Of a stretch of DNA of 64,000 nt, positions 52,016 through 60,223 are shown piece by piece. Source of the DNA: Streptomyces violaceusniger Tu 4113 (GTDB taxonomy: Bacteria; Actinomycetota; Actinomycetes; Streptomycetales; Streptomycetaceae); contig NC_015951.1 in the NCBI RefSeq assembly GCF_000147815.2, positions 62,001-126,000 of the forward strand, written 5' to 3'. A program made the position numbers and the translations under genes. The number at the start of each line of letters is the position of its first letter. Positions within the stretch are counted from its first letter, which is position 1. A model generated the notes under the pieces. It saw only the letters and a list, made by a program, of their open reading frames with translations. It searched no databases and was not told where the DNA came from.

Positions 52016-54835
52016 CTATCGCTCGCTGACACCGAGATCATCGAGCAGCAATGACCGATCCCCGACCGAACACGACCACCTCTCGTCAGCCCCGAGGCGG
52101 AACCGCAGTACCACCAACGACGCCAGCACCGGCCGATCCGACCACGCCACCAACGCGGCATGCCGCTCATCCCGCCCCGCCAGCCACCGCCCGGGCAGCG
52201 GCACCGTATGCCGCATCACCTCAGCCACCTGCCCCCGGAACAACCGCCGCCCATCCACTCCCGGCAACTCCCGCCGCCCCTCCGGATCCAGCGTCAACGC
52301 CCCGCCCGCATGCTCGTACACGCACACCGCACGCTCGGAATCCGCACCCAGCCGCGTCGTCACCAACGCCTCATCCACCAGCCCCTCCGCACCGCTGAGC
52401 AGCGACAAGTCCCGCAGCGACGAGGCATACGGCGACGGGATGGCCGTCAGCTTCGCCAACTGCGTCTCCGCCGCCTCGCCCGCAACCCGCCGGGCATCCC
52501 GGAGCCGCAGCTCCTCCGCGGCCGCCTGGTCCAGCCGCTCACCGAAATCCTCCGCGTAGACCTCGTCCACGACCTGCTGCACATCACCAGGGACCGCGAT
52601 CCCCTTCCCCGCCCGCTCCACCAGCAGCCGCCGCGTACGAACCAGCAGCGACACGTCATACACCTCACCCCAACTCCGCGGCGGCTCCACCCCCTCCTCC
52701 CCCAACGGATCCAGCACCACCAACCACGGATCAGACCCCACCCACCCCGGCCGGCCCCCACGCTCATGCCGCAGACACCGACCAGCCCGCTGCAACAACT
52801 GCGCCAACGGAGCCAGGTCACTCACCACCAGATCGAAATCCAAATCCAGCGACTGCTCCACCACCTGCGTCGCCACCAAAACCGAACACACCGGCCGCGC
52901 CACACCCTCGGCCCCCGGCTTACCGAACGCCCTCTCGCACTCCCCCGTGATCTCCTCACGCCGCCACGCCGGAAACCGCGCATGCAACAACCGCAGCCCA
53001 CCCTCCTCCCCCGCCAGCTCAGGAAACACCGACCGCAGAAAACGGAACGTACGCTGCGCCTCGTCCACAGTGGTGCAGCACACCAGCACGCAGCCGCCCT
53101 GCTCCACCACCGGCGTCAGATACTCCACCAGGGCCGCCCGACGCGACCCCGCCGCCGGAACGCCGGCCGGCTCACGCACATCCCACGCCACCGGCTCGAC
53201 CACCACCCGCAACGTCCGCGGCCGGTCACTGCCCACCGCCCGCGGCCGCGAGACACCACCAGACGCCGCATCGACAAACAGCCACCCCGGATAACACGGC
53301 TCCACCACGGCCGGCTCCCGAAACCCACAGCCCCGCCGATACGCCTCCACCAGCGACGACGCCACCCGCCCCGACAACGTCGCCGACAACAGCACCACCG
53401 GCGCACTCAACGCCCCCAACCACTCCAGCAACCGCACCAGCAACATATGCATCCACGGCCCATACGCATGCGCCTCATCCACCACCAGCACCTTGTTCGC
53501 CAACCCCAGCAACCGCAGCACGTTGAACCGCACCGGCAACACACCCGTCAGCACCTGATCCACCGTCCCCACCCCCAACGGCGCCAACAACCCACGCCGC
53601 CCACCCCGCAACCACTCCCCCGCCTCCAGCGCCGTCACCCCATCAGCCACCACCCGCCCACGATCATCCTGATCAGACCCACCCCAACGGCTCAGCCACG
53701 CCATGCTGTGCAACAACACCAACGCCCGATCCCCACCCACATTCACCCGGGCAAACCCCTCCACCCGCGACACCATCGCATCCGCCGTCGCCATCGTCGG
53801 CAACGCCACAAACACACCCCCCGCCCCCGACACCCGCCCCAACACCGACGCCGCATGCAACGCCGCCTCCGTCTTCCCATCCCCCGTCGGCGCCGTCACC
53901 AGCACCAACCCCGAACCCCGCTCCCCCACCAACCCCGGCAAACCCCGCTCCACACTCTCCTGCAACGCATTCGCCGAAAACGGAAACTGCCCCGCGAACG
54001 ACCGGACCGGGAAAACCGCCGACCCCAGCCCGGCCCCCGCCACCACCCACTCAGCCGCCTCCACCGCCTCCCGCCAGTGCGCCGCCAACTCCCTCCCGTC
54101 CCCCACCCAGCCATCCGCCGGCAACCGCTCCGCGATCACCGACTCCTGACTGGCCAGCCAATCCGCGACCACCACCACACCCGACACCACCACCGCCGCC
54201 TCACCCGACAACCGACCCGACGGCACCCCACCCGCCCCCGTCAAAACGCGCACCACACCAGCATGAACAGCCCGCTGCCCCACCCAGCCAGGCCCGCCCA
54301 ACCCCGGCTCCCACACCTCAGGCGAACGCAGCTTCGACGCCTCCAATGCACACCCGAATACCCCGTGATGCCCACCGAGCAGCTGCGCCACCTGATGAGC
54401 CACGGACTGTGACACCGGGCCGTGCGGATAGCCCCACTCCGCGAACAGGACCGTCAGAGCCCAGTGCGTCGCCCGCTCATGCCGCAGGCCCCGCTCCCCC
54501 TCCGCGCCCGGCGCCGATGCATACGCCTCGTCTGCGGCGAGGACGGCGTACCTGCCGGCCGACATGCTCTGAAACGGCGGAGTGATCTTCCCCAGATCAT
54601 GCAACCCCGCCCAACAACACACCCACCGCCGCGACGCATCCTCACCCAGCCCCAGCCGCTCAGCGATCAGCCCATGCGAGCGGGCCCCCAGCATCACGTC
54701 CCACAGCCGACCCGCGATGGCCGCCGTATCCAACAGATGACAGATCAACGGATAGGGCCTCAGCAGCCCCTTTTCCTTCCCCCACAACCGCGCATCGAGC
54801 TCAATCCCAGCAGGCGGTAACGGCGTCTCGTCCAT
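52016..54835 (-). CDS. cas3: Cas3, HD nuclease - helicase of type I-E
   Basis: 939 residues. HD nuclease domain first: CHLLDTAAIAG and CCWAGLHDLGKITPPFQ give the metal ligands. Superfamily 2 helicase follows: VTAPTGDGKTEAALHAA (Walker A), VDEAHAYG (DExH box), LLSATLSG (motif III), VATQVVEQSLDLDFD (motif V) and LLQRAGRCLRH (motif VI). It degrades DNA bound by Cascade. The start ATG 54835 is 123 bp from the first repeat of the divergent array 3, so both share a short promoter region. Intact. Confidence 0.97.
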   Translation of the reverse strand: MDETPLPPAGIELDARLWGKEKGLLRPYPLICHLLDTAAIAGRLWDVMLGARSHGLIAERLGLGEDASRRWVCCWAGLHDLGKITPPFQSMSAGRYAVLAADEAYASAPGAEGERGLRHERATHWALTVLFAEWGYPHGPVSQSVAHQVAQLLGGHHGVFGCALEASKLRSPEVWEPGLGGPGWVGQRAVHAGVVRVLTGAGGVPSGRLSGEAAVVVSGVVVVADWLASQESVIAERLPADGWVGDGRELAAHWREAVEAAEWVVAGAGLGSAVFPVRSFAGQFPFSANALQESVERGLPGLVGERGSGLVLVTAPTGDGKTEAALHAASVLGRVSGAGGVFVALPTMATADAMVSRVEGFARVNVGGDRALVLLHSMAWLSRWGGSDQDDRGRVVADGVTALEAGEWLRGGRRGLLAPLGVGTVDQVLTGVLPVRFNVLRLLGLANKVLVVDEAHAYGPWMHMLLVRLLEWLGALSAPVVLLSATLSGRVASSLVEAYRRGCGFREPAVVEPCYPGWLFVDAASGGVSRPRAVGSDRPRTLRVVVEPVAWDVREPAGVPAAGSRRAALVEYLTPVVEQGGCVLVCCTTVDEAQRTFRFLRSVFPELAGEEGGLRLLHARFPAWRREEITGECERAFGKPGAEGVARPVCSVLVATQVVEQSLDLDFDLVVSDLAPLAQLLQRAGRCLRHERGGRPGWVGSDPWLVVLDPLGEEGVEPPRSWGEVYDVSLLVRTRRLLVERAGKGIAVPGDVQQVVDEVYAEDFGERLDQAAAEELRLRDARRVAGEAAETQLAKLTAIPSPYASSLRDLSLLSGAEGLVDEALVTTRLGADSERAVCVYEHAGGALTLDPEGRRELPGVDGRRLFRGQVAEVMRHTVPLPGRWLAGRDERHAALVAWSDRPVLASLVVLRFRLGADERWSCSVGDRSLLLDDLGVSER

Positions 54836-54884
54836 GCCGTACGACTACCAGCAGCCACTGACAATCGCCGACCACACGATAGAT

Positions 54885-54958
54885 TGGCGCGCATGCACAA
54901 CAGCCGCTCCTTGAGTCAAGAACACGCTAAGCCCCTCTAACGCCGCAGGTCACGAAGG
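54885..54958 (+). promoter_or_regulatory. Leader of CRISPR array 3
   Basis: CCGCTCCTTGAGTCAAGAA, then CCCCTCTAACGCCGCAGG and TCACGAAGG lead into the first repeat. Closely similar sequences precede the arrays at 59521 and 63601. It probably carries the array promoter and the integration-host contact region. Confidence 0.8.
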
Positions 54959-55532
54959 GTGCTCTCCGCGCGAGCGGAGGTGAGCCGTCAGCAGGATCGT
55001 CACGAGCCCGGTCCATGCCGTGCTCTCCGCGCGAGCGGAGGTGAGCCGGAGATGGCCAAGGGCGGGCAGCCCCAGGCGATGTGCTCTCCGCGCGAGCGGA
55101 GGTGAGCCGCACCACATCGACGAGGCGACGGTGGCGGCGAGGTGCTCTCCGCGCGAGCGGAGGTGAGCCGGGTGCCGGTCGCGTGGTTGATCTGGCGGAT
55201 GGGTGCTCTCCGCGCGAGCGGAGGTGAGCCGCCGCACTGGAAGACCAGCGCCTGGACCGCCTCGTGCTCTCCGCGCGAGCGGAGGTGAGCCGCAAGGGGT
55301 GCCGACCGGCGGCGGCGACGTGTGCTCTCCGCGCGAGCGGAGGTGAGCCGAATCGGGACCCCCGCGACCGTGCGACCGGCCCGTGCTCTCCGCGCGAGCG
55401 GAGGTGAGCCGTTCATCGCGGCGACCAAGAACGCCGCCGCTCAGTGCTCTCCGGCGAGCGGAGGTGAACCGCCGCGCTCGGTGTACTTGGGGCCCTCGCC
55501 GGGGTGCTTTCCGCTCAGGCGGAGGTGACCGG
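54959..55532 (+). CRISPR. CRISPR array 3, divergent from cas3 (10 repeats)
   Basis: Repeats start at 54959, 55020, 55081, 55142, 55203, 55264, 55322, 55383, 55444 and 55504. Spacers are 32 nt except 29 nt before the repeat at 55322. The first eight repeats are the full consensus; the ninth has lost a base in the loop and has GTGAACCG, the tenth is clearly decayed, and a last trace lies near 55610-55640. Decay increases away from the leader, as expected for an array that grew from the left. Confidence 0.97.
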
Positions 55533-55785
55533 AGCCAGACGCGGCCGACCGGTTGGCCGCGCAGCCACTCCAGTGCGGGAAGCAGATGGTCAGCCCTTGG
55601 GGTCCTCCGGCGTACGTCTGCGCAGGCGGAGGTGAGCGGGGTAGCTGTTTACGGAAGTCCTCTCGGTGTGACAGCGGCCAGCTGGAATTCCCCACGTACG
55701 GCCAGGTGCGGTGTCACTGTTCGTAGTCGGAATTCAGACGGCCCGGCTGTGTCGCACGGTCCCGGCCCGGGCCCGGGGCTGGCCG

Positions 55786-56340
55786 CTAGGCGGGGCGGAG
55801 ACCGTCCATCAGGAGGTTCAGCAGGCGACTGGCCTTGGCTTCACGTTCGGGCCGGGGGGCCACGGTGAAGATGCCGATGAGGGAGGCGGCGATGTCTTCG
55901 GCGGTGACGTCGGAGCGGAGGTCGCCTGCCGCGCTGCCGGCGTCGAGAATCGTGGTGATGGCCGCCAGTAGCTCGGTCCGGGTCTGTGCATGGGCGATCT
56001 CGCCAGACTCGATCATCGCAAGCAGGGTGTCGAGCATGCCGTTCTTGGTCGCGATCCAGTCCCCGAACATGTCCATCCAGCGCCGCATCGCCGCGCCCGG
56101 GGGCAATTGGCCGAGCAGCTCGCGGGCGCCGGTCGTCAGCCGCACGACCTGGTCCCGGTAGACCGCATCGACCAGCGACTCGCGGGTCGGGAAGTGCCGG
56201 TAGAGCGTGGCGATGCCGACGCCCGCCTCGCGGGCTATCGCACGCATCGACGGCTCGGCGTCAGCCGACGCGAACATGCGGGTCGCCACCGCGAGCAACT
56301 GGTCACGGTTGCGGGTTGCGTCCGCCCGTGGCGAGCGCAT
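55786..56340 (-). CDS. TetR-family repressor
   Basis: 184 residues from ATG 56340 (GAGGGGGAG just upstream). A frame extends to 56391, but that start would place an operator inside the gene. N-terminal helix-turn-helix: RNRDQLLAVATRMFASADA, then MRAIAREAGVGIATLYRHFP and TRESLVDAVYRDQV. The C-terminal ligand domain matches the usual TetR length. It is divergent from an oxidoreductase gene and two identical-arm operators lie between them, so it probably represses both in the absence of a small-molecule inducer. Confidence 0.92.
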   Translation of the reverse strand: MRSPRADATRNRDQLLAVATRMFASADAEPSMRAIAREAGVGIATLYRHFPTRESLVDAVYRDQVVRLTTGARELLGQLPPGAAMRRWMDMFGDWIATKNGMLDTLLAMIESGEIAHAQTRTELLAAITTILDAGSAAGDLRSDVTAEDIAASLIGIFTVAPRPEREAKASRLLNLLMDGLRPA

Positions 56341-56354
56341 CTCCCCCTCGGCAA

Positions 56355-56413
56355 AAACGGATCGTGCTCCGTTTGTGTTACGGTCACTCATGTAAACGGA
56401 GCATAGTCCGTTT
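56355..56413. promoter_or_regulatory. Twin TetR operators
   Basis: Two inverted repeats with the same arms and spacing, AAACGGA-N6-TCCGTTT, at 56355-56374 and 56394-56413, 39 bp apart centre to centre. They lie between the start codons of the TetR gene and the oxidoreductase gene. Two sites on nearly the same helix face suggest cooperative autorepression. Confidence 0.85.
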
Positions 56414-56450
56414 CAGTACGCTCCCTCGACCCCAAAGGAGGCAGGCGCAC

Positions 56451-57407
56451 ATGCAAGAACAGCGCGATCAATCGCCGACGGACAGCAGCAGGGCGGTCCG
56501 GCTCGAATCATTCGGCGGCCCCGAAGTCCTGGACATCCGTGACATTCCCGCTCCGCAGGCCAGTCCGGGACAGGTCCGCGTACGGGTCACCGCGGCTGGC
56601 CTCAACCCGATGGACTGGTTCATGACCGCCGACGCGGACACCGCCGCCCGGTTCGGCCTGAGCCTCCCGGCCGGGTTCGGGACCGACTACGCAGGAGTTG
56701 TTGACCAGGTCGGTGACGGGGTGACCGGCTTCGCACCTGGCGACCGGGTGTTCGGGGGCGCCCTGTCCCGCGCAGTCGCCGACTTCGTGGTGATCGAACC
56801 GGCCGAGGGGACCGCGGCGAACGAGGCCCATCACACCCCCGGCGGCGTCGACGACCGCACCGCCGCCACCCTCACGATCGCCGGCCGCACGGCATCCGCG
56901 GCCCTCGCCGTGGTCGACCTCGGCCCGGACGACACAGTGCTGATCGGCGGCGCAGCAGGCGGGGTCGGGGTGTTCGCCGTCCAGTTGGCCAGGATCACAG
57001 GAGCACGCGTGATCGGGACGGGATCGGCGACATCAGCCGGTTTCCTGCGCGATCTCGGAGCCGAGCCGGTCGCCTACGGTGACGGCCTGGCCGACCGGGT
57101 CCGAACCCTCGCTCCCAGCGGTGTCACCGCCGCCATCGACCTGCACGGAACCGAGACAGTGCACGCCGCGAGGGAACTCGGCGTCCCGGACGGCCGCATC
57201 TGCACCATCGCCGCGCAAGTCGACGGCGTGCCGGCGGCCAACGGCGCGAACGCCGCTCCCGGCACCTTGGAAGGGCTCGCCCGGCTGGTCGCGGCGGGCC
57301 AACTCCGGGTGCCTCTCGCGGCGAGCTTCCCGATCGAGCAGATCCGCCGTGCGGTCGAGCTCCAGGCCGACCGGCATGTGAAGGGCAAGGTCGTCATCGA
57401 CCTCTAG
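56451..57407 (+). CDS. NADP-dependent quinone oxidoreductase / zinc-independent MDR enzyme
   Basis: 318 residues from ATG 56451, with AAAGGAGG upstream. The GroES-like N-terminal domain (QVRVRVTAAGLNPMDWF, then PAGFGTDYAGVVDQVGDGVT and APGDRVFG) is followed by a Rossmann domain (VLIGGAAGGVGVFAVQLARI) and a C-terminal PIEQIRRAVELQADRHVKGK. It lacks the Cys/His zinc ligands, so it belongs to the quinone reductase branch of medium-chain dehydrogenases. Its control by the adjacent TetR protein suggests a response to reactive carbonyls, quinones or drugs. Confidence 0.93.
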   Translation: MQEQRDQSPTDSSRAVRLESFGGPEVLDIRDIPAPQASPGQVRVRVTAAGLNPMDWFMTADADTAARFGLSLPAGFGTDYAGVVDQVGDGVTGFAPGDRVFGGALSRAVADFVVIEPAEGTAANEAHHTPGGVDDRTAATLTIAGRTASAALAVVDLGPDDTVLIGGAAGGVGVFAVQLARITGARVIGTGSATSAGFLRDLGAEPVAYGDGLADRVRTLAPSGVTAAIDLHGTETVHAARELGVPDGRICTIAAQVDGVPAANGANAAPGTLEGLARLVAAGQLRVPLAASFPIEQIRRAVELQADRHVKGKVVIDL

Positions 57408-57637
57408 CCGCGGCTGCCCGAGACGACCACAGAGCAGGCACCCCCGAACTTCAACGCAGCGTCACCACTAGCGGCCAGATGACTCCCCATCAGGTGGCCG
57501 CCAGCGGGGAATTGGAACTGGCCACTGACACGCGGTGGCGTGTCCGCGCGAGCGGTGCCATTTCCAGGTGCTTCCCCGGCCCCGATCGGCATACCTCGTG
57601 GAGACTCCTTACTCCTGTACCCCGACGAGGTCTGCGG

Positions 57638-58231
57638 TCAGTCGAGTTCCCTGGGTCCGTAGTGGGCGGTTTCCGCTCCTGTCATCAAGGCCCAGTAGCG
57701 GTCTCCATATGACCAGTGCCACCACTCTGTGGGGTAATTGACCAGGCCAGCGGTGGTGAGCGCAGTGCTCAGGATGTCCCGGTGGGAGCGGGCCCCGCCG
57801 CTGATGTTGTCGGCCTGCGTGTAACAGGCATCCGCGCTCTCCTCAGGAGTCGCGTTCATCCGGGTGCCCATGTCGAGTTCGCGGCCGTCGGCATCTGCAA
57901 GGGTCAAGTCAACAGCTGCGCCGGCGCTGTGCGGTGCAATCTCGGGAGGAGAGACGTAACGGCTGGCTGCCGAGCGAACCTGTTCAAGGGACCAATCCGG
58001 GTGATCGGTCCGCAGTTGATGTGCGTATTCGTCGAAGTAGTGCCGTTGAAGGGACGGTGGACGGTACCCCTCCACGAACAGCAGTCGCATCCCTTCAGGC
58101 AACAGTGTCTGTGCTTTGAAAAGTCGATCGAGTACTCCTTTCCGTAGGTTGGCGAAGGCGCCAGCGGAGTCCTGCCACTTCCGCTCATCAACCAACAGAC
58201 GGCTGTCTCGGCGGACGTCCACGAGCCGCAC
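57638..58231 (-). CDS. D-Ala-D-Ala dipeptidase-like (VanX/DdpX, peptidase M15D)
   Basis: 197 residues from GTG 58231. Zinc motifs of the family are visible: APHSAGAAVDLTL (SxHxxGxAxD) and NYPTEWWHWSYGDRYWA (ExxH). LLFVEGYRPPSLQRHYFDEY is the substrate-loop arginine segment. VanX-type enzymes hydrolyse D-Ala-D-Ala, protecting against glycopeptides or recycling wall fragments. There are no VanH/VanA/VanRS neighbours, so it is an orphan. The ribosome binding site is weak and the gene starts 26 bp from a CRISPR repeat remnant (58258-58286), so its promoter may be altered. Confidence 0.9.
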   Translation of the reverse strand: MRLVDVRRDSRLLVDERKWQDSAGAFANLRKGVLDRLFKAQTLLPEGMRLLFVEGYRPPSLQRHYFDEYAHQLRTDHPDWSLEQVRSAASRYVSPPEIAPHSAGAAVDLTLADADGRELDMGTRMNATPEESADACYTQADNISGGARSHRDILSTALTTAGLVNYPTEWWHWSYGDRYWALMTGAETAHYGPRELD

Positions 58232-58257
58232 AGCCTGCCGAGTTCGTCGACCTCATC

Positions 58258-58349
58258 GTGGTCTCCGCGTGAGCGGAGGTGAGCCGACATGAATCCCTCA
58301 TCGTTCCCTCGCAGGTGAAGTCCTCTCCGTGCCCCGGGAAAGCAACCGG
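58258..58349 (+). CRISPR. CRISPR remnant beside the VanX-like gene
   Basis: One repeat of correct length at 58258-58286 (GTGAGC loop, handle GTGAGCCG intact). A badly decayed second one lies at about 58320-58349, 33 nt further on. No leader is recognisable. Confidence 0.7.
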
Positions 58350-58378
58350 TGACGCCGCTACTGCGGATCTGTCGGGGC

Positions 58379-58573
58379 TCATCGCTCGTTTGGCGTAGTT
58401 CCTTCGCGTTCGCGCGCCTCGCTTCGGATTTCGTTGCGAAGTGCACGGATCGACCTGATGGCTTTCGCTGCCTTGTGGCAGATGACCGGAATTTGATCTA
58501 GTACATGGCTAGCGATCCAGGTGATGCAGGTAAGCCCGGCGATGGTGGCGCTGGCCCATCCGAAGGTTTCCAT
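58379..58573 (-). CDS. Small hypothetical membrane protein
   Basis: 64 residues from ATG 58573. One hydrophobic segment (ASATIAGLTCITWIASHVL) is followed by a basic cytoplasmic tail (SIRALRNEIRSEAREREG). The ribosome binding site is weak. It sits between two CRISPR remnants. It could be a small membrane toxin or an unrelated short gene; no family recognised. Confidence 0.4.
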   Translation of the reverse strand: METFGWASATIAGLTCITWIASHVLDQIPVICHKAAKAIRSIRALRNEIRSEAREREGTTPNER

Positions 58574-58701
58574 GGGGCTCACGGGACCACGGGATAGGCA
58601 GCCATGGGGATCTTGGTGGATTCCTGTGGACGACTCGTCGGTTGTGGATAACTGCCATGGCCCCGTGCGGGACAGAAGTCCCGCTCCGAAGGGTTTGGTC
58701 A

Positions 58702-58852
58702 GTGCCCCCCCCGCGAACGGAGGTGAGCCGCAGGCCACCGATCCGAGGAAGCGCCGGGCGATGGTGCTCTCAGCGCGAGCGGAGGTGAGCCGCGAAACGC
58801 CGTACGGGAGCGATCGCGCGCGGCGTGCTCTCTGTGTGAGCGGAGGCGGGCC
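58702..58852 (+). CRISPR. Decayed three-repeat CRISPR remnant
   Basis: Repeats at 58702-58730, 58764-58792 and 58824-58852, each 29 nt with two to seven changes, separated by 33 and 31 nt. The last repeat ends GCGGGCCG instead of GTGAGCCG. No leader is seen on the left. Confidence 0.85.
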
Positions 58853-58869
58853 GCATGCTGCAACCCTGT

Positions 58870-59121
58870 TCAGCCGGTTCGGCCGATGTGGATGACCACG
58901 ATGGTGACGGTGGTTTCTGTGATCTCGTACAGGACCCGGTAACGGCCGACGTGCATGCGGCGCAGGTCCGGGGAGCCGTACTCCGCGGTGCCTGCCGGGC
59001 GGGGGGTGTCGGCGAGCAGGTCGACAGCGTCCATCAGCTGCCGCAAGCCGTCAGGGTCGTCCTTGAGAAACCGGGCGGCCGCGTTCACCGCGCCCTCGTC
59101 CCAGATGATCGCGTAGGTCAA
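58870..59121 (-). CDS. RelE/ParE-family toxin
   Basis: 83 residues. AAARFLKDDPDGLRQLMDAV, GSPDLRRMHVGRYRVLYEIT and the final TIVVIHIGRTG match the RelE fold (a basic RxxxGxYRxxY core). Such toxins cleave mRNA at the ribosome. ATG 59121 overlaps the antitoxin stop by 4 bp. The pair is enclosed by a CRISPR remnant on the left and the leader of array 4 on the right. Confidence 0.88.
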   Translation of the reverse strand: MTYAIIWDEGAVNAAARFLKDDPDGLRQLMDAVDLLADTPRPAGTAEYGSPDLRRMHVGRYRVLYEITETTVTIVVIHIGRTG

Positions 59122-59375
59122 GAAGCATGCCCCAGCCCGAGCTGAGCACGCACCTGCTCATGCGGCACACCCGTGGCCTCGCCGGACGCCTGCCGCGCCC
59201 GGTACTGCGCCAAGGCAAGGGCGTCCTCAAGGTCGGCCAGTTCCTGCGGGTTGATCAGGACCGCCGCAGGCTGGCCATGGTCGGTGATGGTGATCCGCTC
59301 ACGGGCATGGGACGCGCGACGCACCAGCGACCCGAACCGGGCCCGCGCCTCCGTAATCGGCAACGTGTCACTCAT
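59118..59375 (-). CDS. Phd/YefM-family antitoxin
   Basis: 85 residues from ATG 59375. PITEARARFGSLVRRASHAR, ERITITDHGQPAAVLINPQE and LADLEDALALAQ are the standard Phd/YefM pattern: an N-terminal DNA-binding dimer and a C-terminal toxin-binding helix. A longer frame adds seven residues without support. It is the first gene of the pair and probably autoregulates. Confidence 0.88.
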   Translation of the reverse strand: MSDTLPITEARARFGSLVRRASHARERITITDHGQPAAVLINPQELADLEDALALAQYRARQASGEATGVPHEQVRAQLGLGHAS

Positions 59376-59454
59376 GCAGAGAACTGTACACTTCACGCGC
59401 TTCGCGCCGTCACCATCCCGAGCACGAATAGAGACGAGCGATAGGTTGAGGTGC

Positions 59455-59731
59455 GTGTACGACCGCCGCTCCTTGAATCAAGAAAACGCAAAGCCCCTCT
59501 AACATCGCAGGTCGCGAAGGGTGCTCTCCGCGCGAGCGGAGGTGAGCCGCCGGACCCGTACCGGCGTCCGATGCGGTCCCAGTGCTCTCCGCGCGAGCGG
59601 AGGTGAGTCGGCCCCGCGCGAGCGGAGGTGAGCCGCCCAGGACTATGGGCGGTACGACCAACACGGGGTCCTCTCCGCGCGAGCGGAGGTGAACCGACCA
59701 GGATCACCGCCCGCTCGGGCGGAAGTGAACC
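59455..59731 (+). CRISPR. CRISPR array 4 with leader
   Basis: The leader at 59455-59520 is nearly identical to those at 54885 and 63537. Repeats lie at 59521-59549, 59582-59610, a truncated one at 59612-59635 that follows with almost no spacer, 59668-59696 (starting GTCCTC, handle GTGAACCG), and a decayed one at about 59703-59731. The missing spacer between the second and third points to an internal deletion by repeat recombination. Confidence 0.9.
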
Positions 59732-59739
59732 AGGTCGAT

Positions 59740-60107
59740 CGGCTGCGTGCCGCGCCCGCCATGGCGCCGAGGGTCGGGGCGTCGGGGACGACGTCCAGGC
59801 GGTCGGCGTCCGCATCGAACTTCGCTGCTTGGGCGTGGGCCGGTGAGCTCTGGCGCGGCCGCGGCGAGGATGTCGTCCCACTGCGCGAGGACGCCGCCGC
59901 TGGCGGCCGGGGCGACCATGCCGCGCCCGGTCATCATCAGGGTGATGACGGTACACAGCCGAGCGGCTCGCGGCCATCCCGCCGTACGGCCTGGCCGGTG
60001 CGCCGCTTCGTCTTCTCCTTGCGGTGGCCGCGGTTCTTCTTCGCCTGCTCGCAGGCGGCAGCCAGGGCTTGGCGGACGAGGTCGACGCCGCTCAGATTGC
60101 TGGTCAT
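59740..60107 (-). pseudogene. DciA/DUF721-like relic 3
   Basis: ATG 60107 opens LVRQALAAACEQAKKNRGHR with KEKTKRRTGQAVRRDGREPL. A first frameshift follows, then MMTGRGMVAPAASGGVLAQW with DDILAAAAPELTG. After a second one-base shift comes the SSEVRC region, where relic 1 has KFDADTGRL. It starts right at the end of array 4. Confidence 0.65.
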
Positions 60108-60223
60108 GGGATCACGCCCCGGCGGTGTCGAGGGGGCGGGCGGCGTATGCGGCATGGGCGGCGGCCTGCTGCCCGAGGCGCCTGGAGCCCCGTTGCCGCG
60201 TTGTGGGCCGTTAGCCTGTCGGT
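60108..60223. other. Short intergenic before the HNH gene
   Basis: It holds the upstream remnant of the relic-3 companion gene (minus) and the promoter and ribosome binding site of the HNH endonuclease gene. No other feature noticed. Confidence 0.35.

Noticed and set aside
51758..52016. Upstream extension of cse1 to 52016
   Set aside because: It would translate through the pseudo-repeats and adjoin the cas3 stop; the ATG at 51758 has a good ribosome binding site and gives the family N-terminus.
52160..54412. 750-codon open frame on the plus strand
   Set aside because: It is antisense to cas3, extremely rich in Arg, His and Pro, and has no domain; an artefact of high-GC codon bias.
54988..55503. 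Self-targeting spacers against genes in this window
   Set aside because: By eye I found no spacer of array 3 matching other parts of the window; a proper search would be needed.
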